Positions 54,753-62,732 of a DNA stretch of 64,000 nt are shown here, piece after piece. This stretch comes from Lysobacter sp. Root76 (GTDB lineage: Bacteria; Pseudomonadota; Gammaproteobacteria; Xanthomonadales; Xanthomonadaceae), in the NCBI RefSeq assembly GCF_001428685.1, contig NZ_LMIK01000004.1, positions 128,233 to 192,232 on the forward strand. Reading direction: 5' to 3'. Under the pieces are notes generated by a model. That model saw only the letters and a program-made list of their open reading frames with translations, was not told the origin of the DNA and did no database searches. Position numbers and translations under genes: made by a program. Each line of letters starts with the position of its first letter. Within the stretch, counting starts at the first letter, position 1.

Positions 54753-54893
54753 GACGCGCGACTGGTTGCGATGCGGAGGGCGTCGCGGCGGCGACCGTCG
54801 GCGCGTCCAGCGCCCGCATTCGCGGCCTCTCTCTCCTCGCGACTCCCCTGATCGACGGCGCGGCACGAACGCCGCGCCTCTGGAGTAGTGCTC

Positions 54894-56738
54894 ATGCGTG
54901 TTCCGAACCTGTCCCTGGCCATCGCCATGGCTCTCGCCCTGCCCGCTCTCGCCCAGGCGCAGACCCACGACGAGGCCACCGACCTCGACAATGTCGTCGT
55001 CACCGCGACCCGCACCGCGATCAGCGCCAACGACGCGCTGTCGCCGGTCGAAGTGATTACCCGCGACGACATCGCCCGCAGCCAGGCGCGCTCGCTGCCC
55101 GACCTGCTGCGCGGCCGCGCCGGCATCTCCATCGGCAACCAGGGCGGCCTGGGCAAGCTGACCACGCTGTCGCTGCGCGGCAGCGAGACCGATCACGTGC
55201 TGGTCCTGGTCGATGGCATCCGCATCGGCTCGCCGACCTCCGGCCTGGCCTCGTTCCAGGATCTGCCGGTGGCGCTGATCGACCGCGTCGAGATCGTGCG
55301 CGGCCCGCGCTCCAGCCTGTACGGCGCCGACGCCATCGGCGGCGTGATCCAGATCTTCACCCGCCGCGATCGCGGCGCGGTCGCACCGCGCGCCAGCGTC
55401 ACCGTCGGCAGCCACGGCGACCGCGAAGCCAGCGCCGGCGTCGGCGGCCGCATCGGCCGCGGCTGGTTCGGCGCCGACGCCGCCTACCAGCGCACCGACG
55501 GCATCAACGCCTGCAACGGCTCCAGCACCCTGTTCGCCGGCTGCTTTACCGAAGAGCCCGACCGCGACGGCTACCGCAGCCGCTCGCTGTCGCTGCGCGG
55601 CGGCTTCGACGCCACCGACGCGCTCAGCTTCGAAGGCCATGCCCTGCGCGCCGAAGGCGAGAACGAGTACGACGGCAGCTTCGTCAACTACTCCGAAGTC
55701 GTGCAGCAGGTGATCGGGGGCAAGGCCACCTGGCGTCCGTCCGAAGCCGTGCGCCTGCAGTTCAGCGCCGGCCGCAACCGCGATTCGTCGGACAACTTCC
55801 TCGGCAGCACGCCCAACGGTTTCTTCTCCACCGACCGCGACAGCGTCGCCCTGCAAGGCGATTTCGGCGTCGGCGAAGGCCAACTGATCAGCGTGGGCTT
55901 CGACTGGCTGCGCGACCGCGTCGACAGCGATACCGCCTACGACGAGAGCGAGCGCGACAACCACGCCGGCTTCGTCCAATACCAGGGCCGCTTCGGCGCC
56001 CAGTCGCTCGAAGCCAGCCTGCGCCGCGACGACAACGAGCAGTTCGGCGGCCACACCACCGGCAGCATCGCCTGGGGCCTGGGCTTCGCCGAAAACTGGC
56101 GCCTGACCGCGGGCTACGGCACCGCGTTCAAGGCCCCGACCTTCAACGAACTCTACTACCCGTTCTTCGGCAACGCGGCGCTGCGCCCGGAAGAGTCCAA
56201 GACCTGGGAACTCGGCCTGGCCTACCGCGGCGAAGGCTTCAACGCGCGCATCGACGGCTTCAGCACCCAGGTCGACGACCTGATCGCCTACGACGCCTCG
56301 ATTTTCCTGCCCAACAACATCGAGCGCGCACGCCTGCGCGGCGCCGAGATCGGCGTCGACACCACCGTCGCCGACTGGACCATCGCCGCCAGCGCCAGCT
56401 TCCTCGACAGCGAAAACCGGGTCGGCTTCTTCGCCGGCAACGACCTGCCGCGCCGGGCCAAGCGCAGCGCGCGCGTCGACATCGACCGCGCCTTCGGCGA
56501 CTTCCGTTTCGGCGTGACCGCGGTCGCCTCGGGCGCCCGCTACGACGACGTCGCCAACACCCGCCTCGTCGCCGGCTACGGCACCCTCGACCTGCGCGCC
56601 GAATACGCGTTCACCCCGTCGTGGTCGCTGCAGGCGCGCGTGGCCAATGTGTTCGATCGCGACTACGAAACCGTCTCGTTCTACAACCAGCCCGGCCGCG
56701 AGTGGTTCCTGACCTTGCGCTACACGCCGGCCAACTGA
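54894..56738 (+). CDS. btuB: TonB-dependent vitamin B12 receptor
   Basis: 614 residues, the same length as E. coli BtuB. Signal peptide (LSLAIAMALALPALAQA), TonB box-like LDNVVVTATR, plug domain (LPDLLRGRAGISIGNQGG, LTTLSLRGSETDHVLVLVDG, IDRVEIVRGPRSSLYGADAI) and a 22-strand barrel to the end. It imports cobalamins across the outer membrane with energy from TonB. ATG 54894 is used because TGGAG lies eight bases upstream; a GTG at 54888 is too close. The riboswitch confirms the substrate. No BtuCDF genes are in this window. Confidence 0.95.
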   Translation: MRVPNLSLAIAMALALPALAQAQTHDEATDLDNVVVTATRTAISANDALSPVEVITRDDIARSQARSLPDLLRGRAGISIGNQGGLGKLTTLSLRGSETDHVLVLVDGIRIGSPTSGLASFQDLPVALIDRVEIVRGPRSSLYGADAIGGVIQIFTRRDRGAVAPRASVTVGSHGDREASAGVGGRIGRGWFGADAAYQRTDGINACNGSSTLFAGCFTEEPDRDGYRSRSLSLRGGFDATDALSFEGHALRAEGENEYDGSFVNYSEVVQQVIGGKATWRPSEAVRLQFSAGRNRDSSDNFLGSTPNGFFSTDRDSVALQGDFGVGEGQLISVGFDWLRDRVDSDTAYDESERDNHAGFVQYQGRFGAQSLEASLRRDDNEQFGGHTTGSIAWGLGFAENWRLTAGYGTAFKAPTFNELYYPFFGNAALRPEESKTWELGLAYRGEGFNARIDGFSTQVDDLIAYDASIFLPNNIERARLRGAEIGVDTTVADWTIAASASFLDSENRVGFFAGNDLPRRAKRSARVDIDRAFGDFRFGVTAVASGARYDDVANTRLVAGYGTLDLRAEYAFTPSWSLQARVANVFDRDYETVSFYNQPGREWFLTLRYTPAN

Positions 56739-56759
56739 GCCGGCGCCTGGCAGCATCCG

Positions 56760-56786
56760 AAAGCCCGGCCCCGCGCCGGGCTTTTC
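56760..56786 (+). terminator. Terminator of btuB
   Basis: AAAGCCCGGC (56760-56769) pairs with GCCGGGCTTT (56775-56784), with T-rich sequence after, 21 bases past the btuB stop. Confidence 0.85.
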
Positions 56787-56903
56787 TTTGCCCGACGATG
56801 CGACACGGCGGCTCCGTCGCGCTCGCGGTCCACGACGCGGCCGCTGGATTGACAGGCATTGCCGTGGTCGCGAGCATCCACGCACTTCTTACGCAGAGCC
56901 CGC

Positions 56904-56999
56904 ATGAGCAAGATCGGATCGGTCCGGGTCATCGTCTATCTCGCCGCCATCGCGACTCCCCTGTGCTTCGCATCCTGCCCGGGAGTCGGCCGTGCTTGA
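56904..56999 (+). CDS. Possible 31-residue leader or small exported peptide
   Basis: An ATG-initiated frame of 31 codons encodes a peptide with a short basic start (MSKIGSVRV), a hydrophobic core (IVYLAAIATPLCFA) and two cysteines. It ends inside the start of the next gene, overlapping it in another frame. The ribosome binding site is weak. It might be a coupled leader or just a chance frame; kept at low confidence. Confidence 0.25.
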   Translation: MSKIGSVRVIVYLAAIATPLCFASCPGVGRA

Positions 57000-57372
57000 A
57001 TTCCTGTTCGAACTGATCGTCGAGCTGATCCTGCAGATCGTCGGCGAGGTTCTGATCGAAATGGGCCTGCATTCGATGGCCAAGCCCTTGCGCAAGCGCC
57101 CTGACCCGTGGCTCGCGGCGCTGGGCTATGCCTTGCTGGGTGCGCTTGTGGGCTGGCTGAGCCTGCTGGTGTTCCCCGATCATCTGATGCGCGAGGAACA
57201 CTGGCGCATCGCCAACCTGATCCTGACGCCGCTGCTGGCCGGCGCGGCGTTGGCCTGGCTCGGCGCGTGGCGAGCTAAGCGCGGGCAGATGCAGTTGCGC
57301 ATCGACCGCTTCTCGTACGCCTACCTGTTCGCGCTGTGCATGGCGCTCGTGCGGTTTTCCTTCGCAGGCTGA
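56992..57372 (+). CDS. Small inner-membrane protein of unknown function
   Basis: 126 residues with four probable membrane segments (LFELIVELILQIVGEVLIEM, LAALGYALLGALVGWLSLLV, LILTPLLAGAALAWLGAW and YLFALCMALVRFSFAG). No family recognised. Start is GTG at 56992 with GGGAG seven bases upstream; the frame has no ATG near. It lies between btuB and a convergent LysR gene. Confidence 0.72.
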   Translation: MLEFLFELIVELILQIVGEVLIEMGLHSMAKPLRKRPDPWLAALGYALLGALVGWLSLLVFPDHLMREEHWRIANLILTPLLAGAALAWLGAWRAKRGQMQLRIDRFSYAYLFALCMALVRFSFAG

Positions 57373-57393
57373 CGGACCACCGCACCGACAGCG

Positions 57394-58332
57394 TCAAGGC
57401 CCGGCCACCACCGCCCTGCGGATATAGGCCTGCGCCGCCTCGCGATCGCGCGCGGCTTCTTCGCCCAGCCAGGCGCGGAACTTGGCGATCTTGCCGCTGT
57501 GCTGGCGCGCGACCGGATAGGTCAGCCAGAACGCGCGGCCGTCGCCGGCGACGAAATCGTGCGCGGGCACCAGGCGACCGGCCGCGATCTCGCTGAAGAA
57601 CACGATCGGCGAACCGATCGCGACGCCGTGCCCGGCCACCGCCGCGGCGATGTCGAGGTGCTCGGCGGAGAAATTGCTGCCGAAGCCGCCCGAGGGCACG
57701 ACCGCGCCGTGGCCCTGGGCGCGGTACCACAGCGCCCACCAGTCCGGCCGCCCCAGTCGCGGCACCGCCGGCGCGCGTTGCGGATCGGCGATGCCGGCCG
57801 CGGCTTCCTTCAACGCCGGCGCGCACAGCGGCATGAAGATCGCGGGCAATAGTTCGATCGCCTGCAATCCCGGCCAGACGCCATGACCGTTGCGGATCGC
57901 CGCGTCGTAATGGCCCGCGCCCAGATCCTGCGCCGGCACCGACAGGTCCAGGTCGAACGCGATCTGCGGGTACAGCGCGCGGAAGCGACCCAGCTTCGGC
58001 GTCAGCCAACTGGTGCCCAGGGTCGGCAGCGTGGTCAGCGACAGCCGCGTCTCGTCCAGGTCCACGGCCTGCACGAAACTCGCACGCAATGCGGCGAAGG
58101 CGTTGATCGCCTCGCGCGCGACCAGCTCGCCGGATTCGGTCAGCTCGACCCGGTGCGGGTAGCGCCGGAACAGCGCCACGCCGATCTGCTCCTCCAGCCG
58201 CCGCACGTGGTAGCTCACCGAGGCCGAGGAGGTGTCGAGCTCCTGCGCGGCCTTGGCGAAACTGCCCAGCCGGGCCGCCGATTCGAAGGCCCGGATCGAG
58301 GACAAGGAGGGGAATCGGCGGCTGGCGACCAT
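57394..58332 (-). CDS. LysR-family regulator, GcvA-like
   Basis: 312 residues. N-terminal winged helix (LSSIRAFESAARLGSFAKAA, SASVSYHVRRLEEQIGVALF, RRYPHRVELTESGE) and effector domain (LSLTTLPTLGTSWLTPKLGR, YDAAIRNGHGVWPGL, FSAEHLDIAAAVAGHGVAIG). It is of the GcvA/AmpR subgroup by its DNA-binding domain. It diverges from the exported protein gene at 58428 across a 95-base gap, so that gene and its downstream partners are likely targets. Effector unknown. Confidence 0.9.
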   Translation of the reverse strand: MVASRRFPSLSSIRAFESAARLGSFAKAAQELDTSSASVSYHVRRLEEQIGVALFRRYPHRVELTESGELVAREAINAFAALRASFVQAVDLDETRLSLTTLPTLGTSWLTPKLGRFRALYPQIAFDLDLSVPAQDLGAGHYDAAIRNGHGVWPGLQAIELLPAIFMPLCAPALKEAAAGIADPQRAPAVPRLGRPDWWALWYRAQGHGAVVPSGGFGSNFSAEHLDIAAAVAGHGVAIGSPIVFFSEIAAGRLVPAHDFVAGDGRAFWLTYPVARQHSGKIAKFRAWLGEEAARDREAAQAYIRRAVVAGP

Positions 58333-58427
58333 AAGTCTGACTTAGCCTGCAGGCCGATATTCGCGTCGTCAACCGCCATTCGGGCTGGCCATCATCCGCC
58401 TCACCGCACTCCCTCACGAGGCAAGCC

Positions 58428-59582
58428 ATGGCCCGATCTCCCTCCTCCCTGGGCCCTCGTGCCGTCGCGACGGAGGCGCCGCGTATGCAGGAGCCGCCGG
58501 TTTCGCGCAGCCGCCGCGACCTCCTCGCCGGCCTCGCCCTGGCCGGCGGCGCCGCGGCGTTCGGCCTGCCCGCCTGGAGCCTGGCGTCCGCCGCGCCGGC
58601 CGGCGCCGGCCTGGGCCCGCACACCGACGACTGGACCTGGTTGCTCGGCAGTTGGGACGTGCGCCATCGGCGCCTGAAGGAACGCCTGGTCGGCAGCACC
58701 GACTGGGAAGACTTCGCCGGCAAGAGCACGCTGTGGATGAGCCTGGGCGGCCTGGGCACCATCGACGACAACATCGTCGACCTGCCCGGCGGCAGCTATC
58801 GCGGACTGACTTTGCGCGCGTTCGACCGCGCCAGCGGCCAGTGGTCGATCTGGTGGCTGGACGGACGCAAGCCGACGCACATCGACCCGCCCGTACGCGG
58901 CGGCTTCGACGGAGACAGCGGTCGCTTCATCGGCCGCGACACCCTGCGCGGCCGCCCGATCCTGATGCGTTTCCGCTGGCTCGACATCCACAGCGAACTG
59001 CCCTGGTGGGAACAGGCGTTCTCCGCCGACGACGGCGCGACCTGGGAAGTGAACTGGCGCAACTACTTCACCCGCACCGCGGCGACCCCCAGCCCGCTGC
59101 CGAAACTCGCCGACGCGCCGCGCGACTTCGACTTCCTGGTCGGCGACTGGCAGGTCAGTCACCGGCGTTTGCGCAAGCGATTGGCGGGCAGCAAGGATTG
59201 GGACGAGTTCGGCGGCACGTTCAGCAACTGGCCGGTGCTCGGCGGGCACGGCAACGTCGGCGACAACCTCATGGAATTCCCCAGCGGCACCGTGCGCGGC
59301 ATCGGCTTGCGCTCCTACGATCCGGACACGCGGCAGTGGCTGAGCTGGTGGCTGGACGGGCGCACGCCCACCTCGATCGCACCGCCCGTGCGCGGCGGTT
59401 TCGACGGCCACGGCGTCGGCACCTTCATCGGCGACGACATGCTCGACGGCAAACCGATCCGCACCCGCGTGCTGTGGTCGCGCATCACCCCGCGCTCGGC
59501 GCGTTGGGAACAGGCCTGCTCCGGCGACGGCGGCAAGACCTGGGAAACCAATTGGATCAGCGATTTCGTACGCAAGGGCTGA
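58428..59582 (+). CDS. Tat-exported protein with two tandem copies of one domain
   Basis: 384 residues. SRRDLLAGLALAGGAA with a following hydrophobic run is a twin-arginine signal. Two repeats of about 150 residues follow: 66-215 (LLGSWDVRHRRLKERLVGST, WSIWWLDGRKPTHIDPPVRG) and 232-382 (LVGDWQVSHRRLRKRLAGSK, WLSWWLDGRTPTSIAPPVRG). They share most conserved positions, so they arose by internal duplication. The fold looks like a calycin-type lipid or ligand binder (DUF1579-like), but this is a guess. It follows a divergent LysR gene and is followed four bases later by the PD40 gene. Confidence 0.75.
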   Translation: MARSPSSLGPRAVATEAPRMQEPPVSRSRRDLLAGLALAGGAAAFGLPAWSLASAAPAGAGLGPHTDDWTWLLGSWDVRHRRLKERLVGSTDWEDFAGKSTLWMSLGGLGTIDDNIVDLPGGSYRGLTLRAFDRASGQWSIWWLDGRKPTHIDPPVRGGFDGDSGRFIGRDTLRGRPILMRFRWLDIHSELPWWEQAFSADDGATWEVNWRNYFTRTAATPSPLPKLADAPRDFDFLVGDWQVSHRRLRKRLAGSKDWDEFGGTFSNWPVLGGHGNVGDNLMEFPSGTVRGIGLRSYDPDTRQWLSWWLDGRTPTSIAPPVRGGFDGHGVGTFIGDDMLDGKPIRTRVLWSRITPRSARWEQACSGDGGKTWETNWISDFVRKG

Positions 59583-59586
59583 GCGC

Positions 59587-60591
59587 ATGAGGACGATATC
59601 GGGATCGCGGCGTCGCGGTGGCTTCGTGCGTGCGTCCGCTTGCGCCACAGCGATGGCGGGCGCGTGCCTCGCGCTGAACGATGCCGCGATCGCAGGCGCT
59701 TCGGACGCTGCCGAGCCTTCGTCCTCGGCCATCGAAATCATCGGCACGCCCGAAGTATTCGCCCCGGGCATCGCCTCGACCGGCTACGCGGAGATCCGTC
59801 TCACCCTCAGCCCGGACGGCCGCACCGCACTGTGGTTCAGCCGCAACCGCCCCGGCGGCGCGGGCGGCTACGACATCTGGATCTCGCGCCGCGGCATCCG
59901 AGGCTGGAACGCAGCCACGCCGGCACCCTTCAACTCGCCGACCCGCGACTTCGATCCCGCGTTCTCCTCCGACGGTCGTTACGTCTACTTCTGCTCGGAC
60001 CGCCCCGGCGGCCTCGGCGGCGACGATCTCTGGCGAGTCGCCGTCGATGCAGACGGTTTCGGCACGCCCGAACCCCTGGGCCCGGCCGTGAACAGCGCCG
60101 GCAACGAGTTCGCGCCCATGCTCTCGGCCGACCGAGCGCGTCTGCTGTTCTCCAGCGACCGCCCCGGCGGCGCCGGCGGCCACGACCTCTACGTCGCCCG
60201 ACAAATAGCCGGCCACTTCGAAGCCGCGCAACGACTGGCTGGCGCCATCAACACCAGCGCCCATGACTTCGACGCCAGCTATCTCTCCGACGACGCCAGC
60301 ATCGTCTTCTCGCGCACCCCGGACTTCAGCGACGGCCGCGTCGACCTCTACCTGGCAGCGCCGCAAGGCGAGCGCTACGATGCCGGCGACCTGCTGCCGC
60401 TGACCGTCAACAGCCGCGACACCAACAGCTACGGACCGATGCGCGACTGGTCCCAGCCGGATCGCTTCACCTACTCGGCCCAACGCGACGGCGCGCAGAG
60501 CATGGACTTGTACCTGGTTCGCTATCGCCTGCCGTCACGGATCGCCGACAGCGTGCGCGAGGACTCGGCGGACAACGCCCCAAGACGGTAG
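59587..60591 (+). CDS. PD40 / TolB-like beta-propeller protein, exported
   Basis: 334 residues with an N-terminal signal segment (ASACATAMAGACLALNDAA). WD40-like PD40 repeats: TLSPDGRTALWFSRNRPGG, FSSDGRYVYFCSDRPGGLGG, LSADRARLLFSSDRPGGAGG and LSDDASIVFSRTPDF. Such propellers bind proteins or ligands in the periplasm. It starts four bases after the duplicated-domain gene, so the pair is a transcription unit. Confidence 0.8.
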   Translation: MRTISGSRRRGGFVRASACATAMAGACLALNDAAIAGASDAAEPSSSAIEIIGTPEVFAPGIASTGYAEIRLTLSPDGRTALWFSRNRPGGAGGYDIWISRRGIRGWNAATPAPFNSPTRDFDPAFSSDGRYVYFCSDRPGGLGGDDLWRVAVDADGFGTPEPLGPAVNSAGNEFAPMLSADRARLLFSSDRPGGAGGHDLYVARQIAGHFEAAQRLAGAINTSAHDFDASYLSDDASIVFSRTPDFSDGRVDLYLAAPQGERYDAGDLLPLTVNSRDTNSYGPMRDWSQPDRFTYSAQRDGAQSMDLYLVRYRLPSRIADSVREDSADNAPRR

Positions 60592-60655
60592 GCTCGCACG
60601 CACAACGGACCGGTCGACAGCCACCGTACGCCTGCTAAGCGAGGAGCCCGCCGCG

Positions 60656-61153
60656 ATGATGGACACCCTCATAACCGCCCTGCTCTGGCTCGGCGCGATC
60701 GGCTGCGGCCTGCTCGCCGGCGTGTTCTTCGCCTTCTCGGTCTTCGTCATGACCGCCCTGGGCAGCATCGTCCCCGCCTACGGCATCGCCGCGATGAACG
60801 CGATCAACCGCGTGATCCTGCGCTCGCTGTTCATGCCGGTGTTCTGGCTCACGACACTGACGAGCCTGATGCTGGCCGGCGTCGGAATCGTGCACAGCAG
60901 CGAACCCGGCGCCCTGGCCATGCTCATCGGCGGCGCCGCGCATTTCCTGGGCATGTTCGTCTGCACGGTGGCGCTCAACGTGCCGCTCAACAATGCCCTG
61001 GCCGCGGTGGATCCTGCCGGCGAAGCGGCGCTGCCGGTCTGGCAGCGCTACCTGCGCGATTGGACGCGTTGGAATCATGTGCGCACGGTGGCGTGCACGC
61101 TCGCGAGCGCGATGTTCGTGCTGGCCATGGTGGAGCGCGCCGCGCCGGTCTAA
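60656..61153 (+). CDS. DUF1772 membrane protein
   Basis: 165 residues, four membrane helices. The DUF1772 pattern (GVFFAFSVFVMTALG, AAMNAINRVILRSLFMPVFW, VPLNNALAAVDPAG, DWTRWNHVRTVACTLASAMF) is clear. These proteins are related by name to anthrone oxygenase-type proteins but have no proven activity in bacteria. GAGGAG lies eleven bases before the ATG. It may belong to the preceding unit. Confidence 0.85.
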   Translation: MMDTLITALLWLGAIGCGLLAGVFFAFSVFVMTALGSIVPAYGIAAMNAINRVILRSLFMPVFWLTTLTSLMLAGVGIVHSSEPGALAMLIGGAAHFLGMFVCTVALNVPLNNALAAVDPAGEAALPVWQRYLRDWTRWNHVRTVACTLASAMFVLAMVERAAPV

Positions 61154-61207
61154 CGCAGCGCTCGGCTTGAAGCCAGCGAGCGAAAACCGCTACGGCGACG
61201 CCTCAGC

Positions 61208-61415
61208 TCAAAGCCTGCCCGTCTGCTTCTGCTCGGCGACATACCAGTCGTCGACGATCTTGCCGCCGCGCACCTTGTAGATCGAAAGTCCCTCCGAGAC
61301 AGTGCCGTCCTTCTGGGTCGCGTGATCGTGGCTGACCACCCACTCGCCCACCGCCATGCCCTCGAGCGTCTCGATCCGCGCCGGCCGCTCGGCGAACATC
61401 TGGCGGAGCGCGCGT
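61208..61415 (-). pseudogene. SnoaL-like (NTF2 fold) gene remnant
   Basis: The minus strand at 61208-61415 encodes RQMFAERPARIETLEGMAVG, then VSHDHATQKDGTVSEGLSIY and VRGGKIVDDWYVAEQKQTG: the C-terminal half of a SnoaL-like/ketosteroid-isomerase-type protein. The N-terminal half, with the start, is missing, replaced by the tail of an unrelated gene in another frame. It is a truncated relic, not a functional gene. Confidence 0.75.
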
Positions 61416-62009
61416 TGGGGTCTGGCCGCTGACCCAGTAGTACGGGCCGCCCGTGGTGGGCTTGGGCGTAGACGCGTTGGCCAGCAGCATCTCACCGCCG
61501 CCGCTCGGAATTTCCAGCTGAACGCCGTGCCAGAACTCCACGGCTTCGAAATATGTCACCCCGATTTTGATGCTCGCCGGCCTGGCTTCATGCGGCGCAG
61601 TGGCGGAACACTTCGCGGGACGCCCCACCATGCGAGGTACGTCCAGATCCCAATCCGCCATCAGCAAATCGTTTCGCGAGTAGCCCTTGCGATTGCCCAC
61701 GCTAAAGCTTCGACCCAGCGACACCGGTAGCGAAGAATTGCCGGGCACCGAGATATCCAAGTTCGAGAACGAAAGGCCACCGGTGTAGAAGTTGACTTGA
61801 TCGCCCAGCAAATCGGAGCCCATGACGCCCACATTTCCGCGGTCCTTAGTCAGTTTTTCGTACTCCTCCCAGGGCTTATTCGCCTCCTGAGCGCGGAGCG
61901 GCGCAGCGAAGGCGCCGAAAGCAAGCACCATGACCAGGGCTTTCAGGCCCATCCCGCCGCTGAGCCCCTGCAAAGCCTTCTTCAAGACCACGCAGCAGGG
62001 CGAGATCAT
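61416..62009 (-). pseudogene. N-terminal fragment of an Rhs-repeat protein
   Basis: The minus strand encodes a signal-type segment (ALVMVLAFGAFAAPLRAQ) and EANKPWEEYEKLTKDRGNVG, then LLGDQVNFYTGGLSFSNLDI, SVPGNSSLPVSLGRSFSVGN and GPYYWVSG: the beginning of large Rhs/YD-repeat proteins. The repeat body and toxin end are absent. After about 61416 the frame runs into the SnoaL relic out of phase and stays open until 61203. The start codon is uncertain (62009, 62033 or 61952). It is likely a leftover of a deletion. Confidence 0.75.
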
Positions 62010-62732
62010 GATGACAGCGTGTTCGCCGTCCATAGTGGACTGCCGCACATCGACACCGGACGCCGGAGCGGCCGGTACGGAAACGAAATGGAATTGCATG
62101 CGATGGATGCTCTCGCCGGGCCGAACGGCTCGGACTGCGATGGTGAACTCGAAACCGGCGTCGCCGGCTCCGCTTATCTTCGCTGCGCAGTTTATCGATA
62201 AGCGTCGAAAGTGTTTCGATCAAGAAGTCGCTGAAGCTGGCACACACTCAAAGCATTCGTGCTCTTAGGCTTCGCTCTCTCGACTCTCAGCTGGAGACAC
62301 ACATACGCCATCTGTTTCCACGCGAACAATCACCTCGCGCACGCCCAAATCTTTCCGAACCCTGAATGCATGCACGCGCACCACGACGGTGGCCGGCTGG
62401 ATGCTTGTTCGCATCGCTCGCATGGGCGCTCAGCGGATTCTTGTCGTCTGATTACTTGAGACCGCGCCCGCGGCCACCCTACCCGTCACTACGTTGTCGC
62501 TGCCGATGGCGCAAACCGCCATCGGCAGCGAACCGGCACCACGGCTCGCCGCGGAGAGCGACAATGAGCCGCCGCCACTTCGGCGATCGCGGGATTTGGC
62601 CGCCTGGGTAGCGGCCTTATCGACCGGACAGATATCAACTCGCAGGACCGAAGCCCGCAGCGATTGCATTTCGGCCGATCCTGCCGGGAAATAGGGCCAG
62701 GCGCAGCGGGCCGCTGGCCGAAGGAGAGCCGC
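62010..62732. other. Non-coding stretch of lower GC with a strong hairpin
   Basis: No gene supported. Around 62150-62360 the sequence is AT-richer than any neighbour, which suggests foreign or degraded DNA near the Rhs relic. A perfect 14-base-pair inverted repeat lies at 62498-62530 with a five-base loop and no T run. The last 70 bases lead to the antiporter gene, with AAGGAGAG before its start. Confidence 0.6.
62498..62530. repeat. Perfect 14-bp inverted repeat
   Basis: CGCTGCCGATGGCG (62498-62511) and its exact complement (62517-62530) around CAAAC. No T tract on either strand, so it is not a simple terminator. Confidence 0.85.

Noticed and set aside
54060-56885. Open frame of 941 codons opposite btuB
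   Set aside because: It covers the riboswitch, repeats and btuB on the opposite strand and has no domain; it exists because of codon bias in the real gene.
62430-62694. Short open frames on both strands in the region before the antiporter
   Set aside because: No ribosome binding site, no recognisable composition or domain, and they overlap the hairpin at 62498.
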